A DNA stretch of 64,000 nucleotides, from positions 135,840,039 through 135,904,038 of the forward strand of contig CAXKWD010000006.1 of the NCBI GenBank assembly GCA_964059195.1, given 5' to 3'. The translations under genes were made by a program, and so were the position numbers. The stretch comes from Ectobius pallidus. Its lineage: Eukaryota; Arthropoda; Insecta; Blattodea; Ectobiidae. Under the pieces are notes generated by a model. That model saw only the letters and a program-made list of their open reading frames with translations. It made no database searches and was not told the origin of the DNA. Shown piece after piece: positions 32,197 to 46,000 of the stretch. How positions within the stretch are numbered: position 1 is the first letter of the stretch; the number at the start of each line of letters is the position of its first letter.

Positions 32197-35100
32197 ATTT
32201 TCAAAGGGGTTAGCCTTCTCGGAATTCTGGGCGCATTTTTCGAAATTTTCAAAGGGTTTAGCCTTCTCTGAATTCTGGGCGCATTTTTCGAAATTTTCAA
32301 AGGGGTTAGCCTTCTCGGAATTCTGGGCGAATTTGTCGAAATTTTCAAAGGGGTTAGCCTTCTCGGAATTCTGGGCGCATTTTTCGAAATTTTCAAAGGG
32401 GTTAGCCTTCTCGGAATTCTGGGCGAATTTGTCGAAATTTTCAAAGGGGTTAGCCTTCTCGGAATTCTGGGCGCATTTTTCGAAATTTTCAAAGGGGTTA
32501 GCCTTCTCGGAATTCTGGGCGCATTTTTCGAAATTTTCAAAGAGGTTAGCCTACAAGAAATTCTGGGCGCATTTTTCGAAATTTTCAAAGGGGTTAGCCT
32601 TCTCGGAACTCTGGGCGCTTTTTTCGAAATTTTCAGAGGGGTTAGCCTTCTCGGAATTCTAGGCGCATTTTTCGAAATTTTCAAAGTGGTTAGCCTAATC
32701 GGAATTCTGGTCGGATTCTTCGAAATTTTCAAAGGGGTTAGCCTTCTCTGAATTCTGGACGCATTTTTCGAAATTTTCAAAGGGGTTAGCCTTCTCGGAA
32801 TTCTGGGCGCATTTTTCGAAATTTCTGTGGTACAATTCTGGGCTCATTTTTCGAAATTTTAAAAGGGGTTAGCCTTCTCGGAATTCTGGGCGCATTTTTC
32901 GAAATTTTCGAAGGGGTTAGCCTTCTCGGAATTCTGGGCGCATTGTTCGCAATTTTCAAAGGGGTTAGCCTTCTCGGAATTCTGGGCGCATTTTTCGAAA
33001 TTTTCAAAGGGGTTAGCCTTCTCGGAATTCTGGGCGCATTTTTCGAAATTTTCAAAGGGGTTAGCCTTCTCGGAATTCTGGGCGCATTTTTCGAAAATTT
33101 CAAAGGGGTTCTCGGAATTCTCGGAATTCTGGGCCCTTTTTTCGAAATTTTCAAAGGGGTTGGCCTTCTCGGAATTCTGTGCGCATTTTTCGAAATTTTC
33201 GAAGGGGTTTGCCTTCTCGGAATTCAGGGGGCATTATTCGAAATTTTCAAAGGGGTTAGCCTTCTCGGAATTCTGGGCGCATTTTTCGAAAATTTCAAAG
33301 GGGTTCTCGGAATTCTGGGCGCATTTTTCGAAATTTTCAAAGGGGTTAGCCTTCTCGGAATTCTGGGCGCATTTTTCGAAATTTTCGAAGGGGTTAGCCT
33401 TCTCGGAATTCTGGGCGCATTTTTGGAAATTTTCAAAGGGGTTAGCCTTCTCGGAATTCTGGGCGCATTTATCGAAATTTTCAAATGGGCTAGCCTTCTC
33501 GGAATTCTAGGCGCATTTTTCGAAATTTTCAAACCCCTTTGAAAATTCCTTCTCGGAATTCTGGGCACATTTTTCGAAATTTTCAAAGGGGCTAGCCTTC
33601 TCGGAATTCTGGGCGCATTTTCCGAAATTTCAAAGGGACTAGCCTTCTCGGAATTCTGGGCGCAGTTTTCGAAATTTTCAAAGGGGTTAGCCTTCTCGGA
33701 ATTCTGGGCGCATTTATAGAAATTTTCAAAGGGGTTAGCCTTCTCGGAATCCTGGGCGCATTTTTCGAAATTTTCAAAGGGGTTAGCGTTCTCGGAATTC
33801 TGGGCGCATTTTTCGGAATTTTCAAAGTGGTTAGCCTTCTCGGAATTTTGGGCGCATTTTTCGAAATTTTCAAAGGGGTTAGCTTTCTCGGAATTCTGGG
33901 CGCATTTTTCGAAATTTTCAAAGGGGTTAGCCTTCTCGGAATTCTGGGCGCATTTTTCGAAATTTTCAAAGGGGTTAGCCTAATCGGAATTCTGGTCGCA
34001 TTCTTCGAAATTTTCAAAGGGGTTATCCTTCTCGGAATTCTGGGCGCATTTTTCGAAATTTTCAAAGGGGTTATCCTTCTCGGAATTCTGGGCGCATTTT
34101 TCGAAATTTTCAAAGGGGTTAGCCTTCTCGGAATTCTGGGCGCATTCTTCGAAATTTTCAAAGGGGTTATCCTTCTCGGAATTCTGGGCGCATTTTTCGA
34201 AATTTTCAAAGGGGTTAGCCTTCTCGGAATTCTGGGCGCATTTTTCGAAATTTTCAAAGGGGTTAGCCTTCTCGGAATTCTGGGCTCATTTTTCGAAATT
34301 TTAAAAGGGGTTAGCCTTCTCGGAATTCTGGGCGCATTTTTCGAAATTTTCGAAGGGGTTAGCCTTCTCGGAATTCTGGGCGCATTTTTCGCAATTTTCA
34401 AAGGGGTTAGCCTTCTCGGAATTCTGGGCGCATTTTTCGAAATTTTCAAAGGGGTTAGCCTTCTCGGAATTCTGGGCGCATTTTTCGAAATTTTCAAAGG
34501 GGTTAGCCTTCTCGGAATTCTGGGCGCATTTTTCGAAATTTTCAAAGGGGTTAGCCTTCTCGGAATTCTGGGCCCTTTTTTCGAAATTTTCAAAGGGGTT
34601 AGCCTTCTCGGAATTCTGGGCTCATTTTTCGAAATTTTCGAAGGGGTTAGCCTTCTCGGAATTCTGGGCGCATTTTTCGAAATTTTCAAAAGGGGTTAGC
34701 CTTCTCGGAATTCTGTGCGCATTTTTCGAAATTTTCGAAGGGGTTTGCCTTCTCGGAATTCAGGGGGCATTATTCGAAATTTTCAAAGGGGTTAGCCTTC
34801 TCGGAATTCTGGGCGCATTTTTCGAAAATTTCAAAGGGGTTCTCGGAATTCTGGGCGCATTTTTCGAAATTTTCAAAGGGGTTAGCCTTCTCGGAATTCT
34901 GGGCGCATTTTTCGAAATTTTCGAAGGGGTTAGCCTTCTCGGAATTCTGGGCACATTTTTGGAAATTTTCAAAGGGGTTAGCCTTCTCGGAATTCTGGGC
35001 GCATTTATCGAAATTTTCAAAGGGGCTAGCCTTCTCGGAATTCTAGGCGCATTTTTCGAAATTTTCAAACCCCTTTGAAAATTCCTTCTCGGAATTCTGG

Positions 35101-36804
35101 GCACATTTTTCGAAATTTTCAAAGGGGCTAGCCTTCTCGGAATTCTGGGCGCATTTTCCGAAATTTCAAAGGGACTAGCCTTCTCGGAATTCTGGGCGCA
35201 GTTTTCGAAATTTTCAAAGGGGTTAGCCTTCTCGGAATTCTGGGCGCATTTATAGAAATTTTCAAAGGGGTTAGCCTTCTCGGAATTCTGGGCGCATTTT
35301 TCGAAATTTTCAAAGGGGTTAGCCTTCTCGGAATTCTGGGCGCATTTTTCGGAATTTTCAAAGGGGTTAGCTTTCTCGGAATTTTGGGCGCATTTTTCGA
35401 AATTTTCAAAGGGGTTAGCTTTCTCGGAATTCTGGGCGCATTTTTCGAAATTTTCAAAGGGGTTAGCCTTCTCGGAATTCTGGGCGCATTTTTCGAAATT
35501 TTCAAAGGGGTTAGCCTTCTCGGAATTCTGGGCGCATTTATAGAAATTTTCAAAGGGGTTAGCCTTCTCGGAATTCTGGGCGCATTTTTCGAAATTTTCA
35601 AAGGGGTTAGCCTAATCGGAATTCTGGGCGCATTTTTCGAAAATTTCAAAGGGGTTCTCGGAATTCTGGGCGCATTTTTCGAAATTTTCAAAGGGGTTAG
35701 CCTTCTCGGAATTCTGGGCACATTTATCGAAATTTTCAAAGGGGTTAGCCTTCTCGGAATTCTGGGCGCATTTTTCGAAATTTTTCAAGAGGTTAGCCTT
35801 CTAGAAATTCTGGGCGCATTTTTCGAAATTTTCAAAGGGGTGAGCCCTCTCGGAATTCTGGGCGCATTCTTCGAAATTTTCAAAGGGGTTATCCTTCTCG
35901 GAATTCTGGGCGCATTTTTCGAAATTTTCAAAGGGGGTTAGCCTTCTCGGAATTCTTGGCGCATTTTTCGAAATTTTCAAAGGGGTTAGCCTTCTCGGAA
36001 TTCTGGGCTCATTTTTCGAAATTTTCAAAGGGGTTAGCCTTCTCGGAATTCTGGGCACATTTATCGAAATTTTCAAAGAGGTTAGCCTTCTCGGAATTCT
36101 GGGCGCATTTTTCGAAATTTTCCAAGAGGTTAGCCTTCTAGAAATCCTGGGCGCATTTTTCGAAATTTTCAAAGGGGTTAGCCTTCTCGGAATTCTGGGC
36201 GCATTTATAGAAATTTTCAAATTTTCAAAGGGGTTAGCCTTCTCGGAATTCTGGGCGCATTTTTCGAAATTTTCAAAGGGTTTAGCCTTCTCTGAATTCT
36301 GGGCGCATTTTTCGAAATTTTCAAAGGGGTTAGCCTTCTCGGAATTCTGGGCGAATTTGTCGAAATTTTCAAAGGGGTTAGCCTTCTCGGAATTCTGGGC
36401 GCATTTTTCGAAATTTTCAAAGGGGTTAGCCTTCTCGGAATTCTGGGCGAATTTGTCGAAATTTTCAAAGGGGTTAGCCTTCTCGGAATTCTGGGCGCAT
36501 TTTTCGAAATTTTCAAAGGGGTTAGCCTTCTCGGAATTCTGGGCGCATTTTTCGAAATTTTCAAAGAGGTTAGCCTACAAGAAATTCTGGGCGCATTTTT
36601 CGAAATTTTCAAAGGGGTTAGCCTTCTCGGAACTCTGGGCGCTTTTTTCGAAATTTTCAGAGGGGTTAGCCTTCTCGGAATTCTAGGCGCATTTTTCGAA
36701 ATTTTCAAAGTGGTTAGCCTAATCGGAATTCTGGTCGGATTCTTCGAAATTTTCAAAGGGGTTAGCCTTCTCTGAATTCTGGACGCATTTTTCGAAATTT
36801 TCAA
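28762..36804. repeat. Tandem duplication of a 4,024-bp higher-order unit
   Basis: 28,762-32,780 is followed directly by its copy 32,786-36,804. Both contain the filler variant (28,801 and 32,825), two palindromes 1,536 bp apart (32 x 48) and the same series of variant monomers. Differences are single bases, such as AAAGGGTTTAT at about 30,046 against AAAGGGGTTAT at about 34,070. Confidence 0.92.
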
Positions 36805-39800
36805 AGGGGTTAGCCTTCTCGGAATTCTGGGCGCATTTTTCGAAATTTTCAAAGAGGTTAGCCTACAAGAAATTCTGGGCGCATTTTTCGAAATTTTCAA
36901 AGGGGTTAGCCTTCTCGGAACTCTGGGCGCATTTTTCGAAATTTTCAAAGGGGTTAGCCTTCTCGGAATTCTGGGCGCATTTTTCGAAATTTTCAAAGGG
37001 GTTAGCCATCTCTGAATTCTGGACGCATTTTTCGAAATTTTCAAAGGGGTTAGCCTTCTCGGAATTCTGGGCGCAATTTTCGAAATTTTCAAAGGGGTTA
37101 GCCTTCTCGGAATTCTGGGCGCATTTTTCGAAATTTTCAAAGGGGTTAGCCTTCTCGGAATTCTGGGCGCATTTTTCGAAATTTTCAAAGGGGTTAGCCT
37201 TCTCGGAATTCTGGGCGCAATTTTCGAAATTTTCGAAGGGGTTCTCGGAATTCTCGGAATTCTGGGCCCTTTTTTCGAAATTTTCAAAGGGGTTAGCCTT
37301 CTCGGAATTCTGGGCTCATTTTTCGAAATTTTCGAAGGGGTTAGCCTTCTCGGAATTCTGGGCGCATTTTTCGAAATTTCTGTGGTACAATTCTGGGCTC
37401 ATTTTTCGAAATTTTAAAAGGGGTTAGCCTTCTCGGAATTCTGGGCGCATTTTTCGAAATTTTCGAAGGGGTTAGCCTTCTCGGAATTCTGGGCGCATTT
37501 TTCGCAATTTTCAAAGGGGTTAGCCTTCTCGGAATTCTGGGCGCATTTTTCGAAATTTTCAACTGGGTTAGCCTTCTCGGAATTCTGGGCGCATTTTTCG
37601 AAATTTTCAAAGGGGTTAGCCTTCTCGGAATTCTGGGCGCATTTTTCGAAAATTTCAAAGGGGTTCTCGGAATTCTCGGAATTCTGGGCCCTTTTTTCGA
37701 AATTTTCAAAGGGGTTGGCCTTCTCGGAATTCTGTGCGCATTTTTCGAAATTTTCGAAGGGGTTAGCCTTCTCGGAATTCTGGGCGCATTTTTCGAAAAT
37801 TTCAAAGGGGTTCTCGGAATTCTGGGCGCATTTTTCGAAATTTTCAAAGGGGTTAGCCTTCTCGGAATTCTGGGCGCATTTTTCGAAATTTTCGAAGGGG
37901 TTAGCCTTCTCGGAATTCTGGGCGCATTTTTGGAAATTTTCAAAGGGGTTAGCCTTCTCGGAATTCTGGGCGCATTTATCGAAATTTTCAAATGGGCTAG
38001 CCTTCTCGGAATTCTAGGTGCATTTTTCGAAATTTTCAAACCCCTTTGAAAATTCCTTCTCGGAATTCTGGGCACATTTTTCGAAATTTTCAAAGGGGCT
38101 AGCCTTCTCGGAATTCTGGGCGCATTTTCCGAAATTTCAAAGGGACTAGCCTTCTCGGAATTCTGGGCGCAGTTTTCGAAATTTTCAAAGGGGTTAGCCT
38201 TCACGGAATTCTGGGCGCATTTTTCGAAATTTTCAAAGGGGTTAGCCTAATCGGAATTCTGGTCGCATTCTTCGAAATTTTCAAAGGGGTTATCCTTCTC
38301 GGAATTCTGGGCGCATTTTTCGAAATTTTCAAAGGGGTTATCCTTCTCGGAATTCTGGGCGCATTTTTCGAAATTTTCAAAGGGGTTAGCCTTCTCGGAA
38401 TTCTGGGCGCATTCTTCGAAATTTTCAAAGGGGTTATCCTTCTCGGAATTCTGGGCGCATTTTTCGAAATTTTAAAAGGGGTTAGCCTTCTCGGAATTCT
38501 GGGCGCATTTTTCGAAATTTTCAAAGGGGTTAGCCTTCTCGGAATTCTGGGCTCATTTTTCGAAATTTTAAAAGGGGTTAGCCTTCTCGGAATTCTGGGC
38601 GCATTTTTCGAAATTTTCGAAGGGGTTAGCCTTCTCGGAATTCTGGGCGCATTTTTCGCAATTTTCAAAGGGGTTAGCCTTCTCGGAATTCTGGGCGCAT
38701 TTTTCGAAATTTTCAAAGGGGTTAGCCTTCTCGGAATTCTGGGCGCATTTTTCGAAATTTTCAAAGGGGTTAGCCTTCTCGGAATTCTGGGCGCATTTTT
38801 CGAAATTTTCAAAGGGGTTAGCCTTCTCGGAATTCTGGGCCCTTTTTTCGAAATTTTCAAAGGGGTTAGCCTTCTCGGAATTCTGGGCTCATTTTTCGAA
38901 ATTTTCGAAGGGGTTAGCCTTCTCGGAATTCTGGGCGCATTCTTCGAAATTTTCAAAGGGGTTAGCCTTCTCGGAATTCTGTGCGCATTTTTCGAAATTT
39001 TCGAAGGGGTTTGCCTTCTCGGAATTCAGGGGGCATTATTCGAAATTTTCAAAGGGGTTAGCCTTCTCGGAATTCTGGGCGCATTTTTCGAAAATTTCAA
39101 AGGGGTTCTCGGAATTCTGGGCGCATTTTTCGAAATTTTCAAAGGGGTTAGCCTTCTCGGAATTCTGGGCGCATTTTTCGAAATTTTCGAAGGGGTTAGC
39201 CTTCTCGGAATTCTGGGCGCATTTTTGGAAATTTTCAAAGGGGTTAGCCTTCTCGGAAGTCTGGGCGCATTTATCGAAATTTTCAAAGGGGCTAGCCTTC
39301 TCGGAATTCTAGGCGCATTTTTCGAAATTTTCAAACCCCTTTGAAAATTCCTTCTCGGAATTCTGGGCACATTTTTCGAAATTTTCAAAGGGGCTAGCCT
39401 TCTCGGAATTCTGGGCGCATTTATAGAAATTTTCAAAGGGGTTAGCCTTCTCGGAATTCTGGGCGCATTTTTCGAAATTTTCAAAGGGCTTAGCGTTCTC
39501 GGAATTCTGGGCGCATTTTTCGGAATTTTCAAAGGGGTTAGCTTTCTCGGAATTTTGGGCGCATTTTTCGAAATTTTCAAAGGGGTTAGCTTTCTCGGAA
39601 TTCTGGGCGCATTTTTCGAAATTTTCAAAGGGGTTAGCCTTCTCGGAATTCTGGGCGCATTTTTCGAAATTTTCAAAGGGGTTAGCCTAATCGGAATTCT
39701 GGTCGCATTCTTCGAAATTTTCAAAGGGGTTATCCTTCTCGGAATTCTGGGCGCATTTTTCGAAATTTTCAAAGGGGTTAGCCTTCTCGGAATTCTGGGC

Positions 39801-42800
39801 GCATTTTTCGAAATTTTCAAAGAGGTTAGCCTACAAGAAATTCTGGGCGCATTTTTCGAAATTTTCAAAGGGGTTAGCCTTCTCGGAACTCTGGGCGCTT
39901 TTTTCGAAATTTTCAGAGGGGTTAGCCTTCTCGGAATTCTAGGCGCATTTTTCGAAATTTTCAAAGTGGTTAGCCTAATCGGAATTCTGGTCGGATTCTT
40001 CGAAATTTTCAAAGGGGTTAGCCTTCTCTGAATTCTGGACGCATTTTTCGAAATTTTCAAAGGGGTTAGCCTTCTCGGAATTCTGGGCGCATTTTTCGAA
40101 ATTTTCAAAGAGGTTAGCCTACAAGAAATTCTGGGCGCATTTTTCGAAATTTTCAAAGGGGTTAGCCTTCTCGGAACTCTGGGCGCATTTTTCGAAATTT
40201 TCAAAGGGGTTAGCCTTCTCGGAATTCTGGGCGCATTTTTCGAAATTTTCAAAGGGGTTAGCCATCTCTGAATTCTGGACGCATTTTTCGAAATTTTCAA
40301 AGGGGTTAGCCTTCTCGGAATTCTGGGCGCAATTTTCGAAATTTTCAAAGGGGTTAGCCTTCTCGGAATTCTGGGCGCATTTTTCGAAATTTTCAAAGGG
40401 GTTAGCCTTCTCGGAATTCTGGGCGCATTTTTCGAAATTTTCAAAGGGGTTAGCCTTCTCGGAATTCTGGGCGCAATTTTCGAAATTTTCGAAGGGGTTC
40501 TCGGAATTCTCGGAATTCTGGGCCCTTTTTTCGAAATTTTCAAAGGGGTTAGCCTTCTCGGAATTCTGGGCTCATTTTTCGAAATTTTCGAAGGGGTTAG
40601 CCTTCTCGGAATTCTGGGCGCATTTTTCGAAATTTCTGTGGTACAATTCTGGGCTCATTTTTCGAAATTTTAAAAGGGGTTAGCCTTCTCGGAATTCTGG
40701 GCGCATTTTTCGAAATTTTCGAAGGGGTTAGCCTTCTCGGAATTCTGGGCGCATTTTTCGCAATTTTCAAAGGGGTTAGCCTTCTCGGAATTCTGGGCGC
40801 ATTTTTCGAAATTTTCAACTGGGTTAGCCTTCTCGGAATTCTGGGCGCATTTTTCGAAATTTTCAAAGGGGTTAGCCTTCTCGGAATTCTGGGCGCATTT
40901 TTCGAAAATTTCAAAGGGGTTCTCGGAATTCTCGGAATTCTGGGCCCTTTTTTCGAAATTTTCAAAGGGGTTGGCCTTCTCGGAATTCTGTGCGCATTTT
41001 TCGAAATTTTCGAAGGGGTTAGCCTTCTCGGAATTCTGGGCGCATTTTTCGAAAATTTCAAAGGGGTTCTCGGAATTCTGGGCGCATTTTTCGAAATTTT
41101 CAAAGGGGTTAGCCTTCTCGGAATTCTGGGCGCATTTTTCGAAATTTTCGAAGGGGTTAGCCTTCTCGGAATTCTGGGCGCATTTTTGGAAATTTTCAAA
41201 GGGGTTAGCCTTCTCGGAATTCTGGGCGCATTTATCGAAATTTTCAAATGGGCTAGCCTTCTCGGAATTCTAGGTGCATTTTTCGAAATTTTCAAACCCC
41301 TTTGAAAATTCCTTCTCGGAATTCTGGGCACATTTTTCGAAATTTTCAAAGGGGCTAGCCTTCTCGGAATTCTGGGCGCATTTTCCGAAATTTCAAAGGG
41401 ACTAGCCTTCTCGGAATTCTGGGCGCAGTTTTCGAAATTTTCAAAGGGGTTAGCCTTCACGGAATTCTGGGCGCATTTTTCGAAATTTTCAAAGGGGTTA
41501 GCCTAATCGGAATTCTGGTCGCATTCTTCGAAATTTTCAAAGGGGTTATCCTTCTCGGAATTCTGGGCGCATTTTTCGAAATTTTCAAAGGGGTTATCCT
41601 TCTCGGAATTCTGGGCGCATTTTTCGAAATTTTCAAAGGGGTTAGCCTTCTCGGAATTCTGGGCGCATTCTTCGAAATTTTCAAAGGGGTTATCCTTCTC
41701 GGAATTCTGGGCGCATTTTTCGAAATTTTAAAAGGGGTTAGCCTTCTCGGAATTCTGGGCGCATTTTTCGAAATTTTCAAAGGGGTTAGCCTTCTCGGAA
41801 TTCTGGGCTCATTTTTCGAAATTTTAAAAGGGGTTAGCCTTCTCGGAATTCTGGGCGCATTTTTCGAAATTTTCGAAGGGGTTAGCCTTCTCGGAATTCT
41901 GGGCGCATTTTTCGCAATTTTCAAAGGGGTTAGCCTTCTCGGAATTCTGGGCGCATTTTTCGAAATTTTCAAAGGGGTTAGCCTTCTCGGAATTCTGGGC
42001 GCATTTTTCGAAATTTTCAAAGGGGTTAGCCTTCTCGGAATTCTGGGCGCATTTTTCGAAATTTTCAAAGGGGTTAGCCTTCTCGGAATTCTGGGCCCTT
42101 TTTTCGAAATTTTCAAAGGGGTTAGCCTTCTCGGAATTCTGGGCTCATTTTTCGAAATTTTCGAAGGGGTTAGCCTTCTCGGAATTCTGGGCGCATTCTT
42201 CGAAATTTTCAAAGGGGTTAGCCTTCTCGGAATTCTGTGCGCATTTTTCGAAATTTTCGAAGGGGTTTGCCTTCTCGGAATTCAGGGGGCATTATTCGAA
42301 ATTTTCAAAGGGGTTAGCCTTCTCGGAATTCTGGGCGCATTTTTCGAAAATTTCAAAGGGGTTCTCGGAATTCTGGGCGCATTTTTCGAAATTTTCAAAG
42401 GGGTTAGCCTTCTCGGAATTCTGGGCGCATTTTTCGAAATTTTCGAAGGGGTTAGCCTTCTCGGAATTCTGGGCGCATTTTTGGAAATTTTCAAAGGGGT
42501 TAGCCTTCTCGGAAGTCTGGGCGCATTTATCGAAATTTTCAAAGGGGCTAGCCTTCTCGGAATTCTAGGCGCATTTTTCGAAATTTTCAAACCCCTTTGA
42601 AAATTCCTTCTCGGAATTCTGGGCACATTTTTCGAAATTTTCAAAGGGGCTAGCCTTCTCGGAATTCTGGGCGCATTTATAGAAATTTTCAAAGGGGTTA
42701 GCCTTCTCGGAATTCTGGGCGCATTTTTCGAAATTTTCAAAGGGCTTAGCGTTCTCGGAATTCTGGGCGCATTTTTCGGAATTTTCAAAGGGGTTAGCTT

Positions 42801-43041
42801 TCTCGGAATTTTGGGCGCATTTTTCGAAATTTTCAAAGGGGTTAGCTTTCTCGGAATTCTGGGCGCATTTTTCGAAATTTTCAAAGGGGTTAGCCTTCTC
42901 GGAATTCTGGGCGCATTTTTCGAAATTTTCAAAGGGGTTAGCCTAATCGGAATTCTGGTCGCATTCTTCGAAATTTTCAAAGGGGTTATCCTTCTCGGAA
43001 TTCTGGGCGCATTTTTCGAAATTTTCAAAGGGGTTAGCCTT
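36530..43041. repeat. Tandem duplication of a 3,256-bp higher-order unit
   Basis: 36,530-39,785 and 39,786-43,041 are adjacent copies. Shared rare marks include GCCTTCACGGAATTC (38,200 and 41,456), GGAAGTCTGG (about 39,255 and 42,511) and AGGTGCATT (38,017 and 41,273). The presence of such private changes in both shows a recent duplication. Confidence 0.92.
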
Positions 43042-46000
43042 CTCGGAATTCTGGGCGCATTTTTCGAAATTTTAAAAAGGGTTTAGCCTTCTCGGAATTC
43101 TGGGCGCATTTTTCGAAATTTTCAAAGGGGTTAGCCTTCTCGGAATTCTGGGCGCATTTTTCGCAATTTTCAAAGGGGTTAGCCTTCTCGGAATTCTGGG
43201 CGCATTTTTCGAAATTTTCAAAGGGGTTAGCCTTCTCGGAATTCTGGGCGCATTTTTCGAAATTTTCAAAGGGGTTAGCCTTCTCGGAATTCTGGGCGCA
43301 TTTTTCGAAATTTTCAAAGGGGTTAGCCTTCTCGGAATTCTGGGCCCTTTTTTCGAAATTTTCAAAGGGGTTAGCCTTCTCGGAATTCTGGGCTCATTTT
43401 TCGAAATTTTCGAAGGGGTTAGCCTTCTCGGAATTCTGGGCGCATTTTTCGAAATTTTCAAAGGGGTTAGCCTTCTCGGAATTCTGTGCGCATTTTTCGA
43501 AATTTTCGAAGGGGTTTGCCTTCTCGGAATTCAGGGGGCATTATTCGAAATTTTCAAAGGGGTTAGCCTTCTCGGAATTCTGGGCGCATTTTTCGAAATT
43601 TTCAAAGGGGTTAGCCTTCTCGGAATTCTGTGCGCATTTTTCGAAATTTTCGAAGGGGTTAGCCTTCTCGGAATTCTTGGCGCATTTTTCGAAATTTTCA
43701 AAGGGGTTAGCCTTCTCGGAATTCTGGGCTCATTTTTCGAAATTTTCAAAGGGGTTAGCCTTCTCGGAATTCTGGGCACATTTATCGAAATTTTCAAAGA
43801 GGTTAGCCTTCTCGGAATTCTGGGCGCATTTTTCGAAATTTTCCAAGAGGTTAGCCTTCTAGAAATCCTGGGCGCATTTTTCGAAATTTTCAAAGGGGTT
43901 AGCCTTCTCGGAATTCTGGGCGCATTTATAGAAATTTTCAAATTTTCAAAGGGGTTAGCCTTCTCGGAATTCTGGGCGCATTTTTCGAAATTTTCAAAGG
44001 GGTTAGCCTTCTCTGAATTCTGGGCGCATTTTTCGAAATTTTCAAAGGGGTTAGCCTTCTCGGAATTCTGGGCGAATTTGTCGAAATTTTCAAAGGGGTT
44101 AGCCTTCTCGGAATTCTGGGCGCATTTTTCGAAATTTTCAAAGGGGTTAGCCTTCTCGGAATTCTGGGCGAATTTGTCGAAATTTTCAAAGGGGTTAGCC
44201 TTCTCGGAATTCTGGGCGCATTTTTCGAAATTTTCAAAGGGGTTAGCCTTCTCGGAATTCTGGGCGCATTTTTCGAAATTTTCAAAGAGGTTAGCCTACA
44301 AGAAATTCTGGGCGCATTTTTCGAAATTTTCAAAGGGGTTAGCCTTCTCGGAACTCTGGGCGCTTTTTTCGAAATTTTCAGAGGGGTTAGCCTTCTCGGA
44401 ATTCTAGGCGCATTTTTCGAAATTTTCAAAGTGGTTAGCCTAATCGGAATTCTGGTCGGATTCTTCGAAATTTTCAAAGGGGTTAGCCTTCTCTGAATTC
44501 TGGACGCATTTTTCGAAATTTTCAAAGGGGTTAGCCTTCTCGGAATTCTGGGCGCATTTTTCGAAATTTTCAAAGAGGTTAGCCTACAAGAAATTCTGGG
44601 CGCATTTTTCGAAATTTTCAAAGGGGTTAGCCTTCTCGGAACTCTGGGCGCATTTTTCGAAATTTTCAAAGGGGTTAGCCTTCTCGGAATTCTGGGCGCA
44701 TTTTTCGAAATTTTCAAAGGGGTTAGCCTTCTCTGAATTCTGGGCGCATTTTTCGAAATTTTCAAAGGGGTTAGCCTTCTCGGAATTCTGGGCGCATTTT
44801 TCGAAATTTTCAAAGGGGTTAGCCTTCTCGGAATTCTGGGCGCAATTTTCGAAATTTTCGAAGGGGTTCTCGGAATTCTCGGAATTCTGGGCCCTTTTTT
44901 CGAAATTTTCAAAGGGGTTAGCCTTCTCGGAATTCTGGGCTCATTTTTCGAAATTTTCGAAGGGGTTAGCCTTCTCGGAATTCTGGGCGCATTTTTCGAA
45001 ATTTCTGTGGTACAATTCTGGGCTCATTTTTCGAAATTTTAAAAGGGGTTAGCCTTCTCGGAATTCTGGGCGCATTTTTCGAAATTTTCGAAGGGGTTAG
45101 CCTTCTCGGAATTCTGGGCGCATTTTTCGCAATTTTCAAAGGGGTTAGCCTTCTCGGAATTCTGGGCGCATTTTTCGAAATTTTCAAAGGGGTTAGCCTT
45201 CTCGGAATTCTGGGCGCATTTTTGGAAATTTTCAAAGGGGTTAGCCTTCTCGGAATTCTGGGCGCATTTTTCGAAAATTTCAAAGGGGTTCTCGGAATTC
45301 TCGGAATTCTGGGCCCTTTTTTCGAAATTTTCAAAGGGGTTGGCCTTCTCGGAATTCTGTGCGCATTTTTCGAAATTTTCGAAGGGGTTTGCCTTCTCGG
45401 AATTCAGGGGGCATTATTCGAAATTTTCAAAGGGGTTAGCCTTCTCGGAATTCTGGGCGCATTTTTCGAAAATTTCAAAGGGGTTCTCGGAATTCTGGGC
45501 GCATTTTTCGAAATTTTCAAAGGGGTTAGCCTTCTCGGAATTCTGGGCGCATTTTTCGAAATTTTCGAAGGGGTTAGCCTTCTCGGAATTCTGGGCGCAT
45601 TTTTGGAAATTTTCAAATGGGTTAGCCTTCTCGGAATTCTGGGCGCATTTATCGAAATTTTCAAATGGGCTAGCCTTCTCGGAATTCTAGGCGCATTTTT
45701 CGAAATTTTCAAACCCCTTTGAAAATTCCTTCTCGGAATTCTGGGCACATTTTTCGAAATTTTCAAAGGGGCTAGCCTTCTCGGAATTCTGGGCGCATTT
45801 TCCGAAATTTCAAAGGGACTAGCCTTCTCGGAATTCTGGGCGCAGTTTTCGAAATTTTCAAAGGGGTTAGCCTTCACGGAATTCTGGGCGCATTTTTCGA
45901 AATTTTCAAAGGGGTTAGCCTAATCGGAATTCTGGTCGCATTCTTCGAAATTTTCAAAGGGGTTATCCTTCTCGGAATTCTGGGCGCATTTTTCGAAATT

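Larger units (their letters stand above)
21146..37770. repeat. Higher-order repeat, offset 11,640 bp
   Basis: About 5 kb from 21,146 to roughly 26,130 recurs at 32,786-37,770. The offset equals 7,616 + 4,024, so this is the same family of blocks seen two steps apart. The copies part near 26,130/37,770, where the later copy lacks one monomer. Confidence 0.85.

Noticed and set aside
39026..40543. A 505-residue minus-strand frame of KISKNAPRIPRRLTPL repeats as a protein gene
   Set aside because: It is one of many overlapping frames produced by the 48-bp period. Opposite-strand and other-frame readings are equally open, monomer indels of 1, 4 or 8 bases break it freely, and there is no promoter, signal or conserved start.
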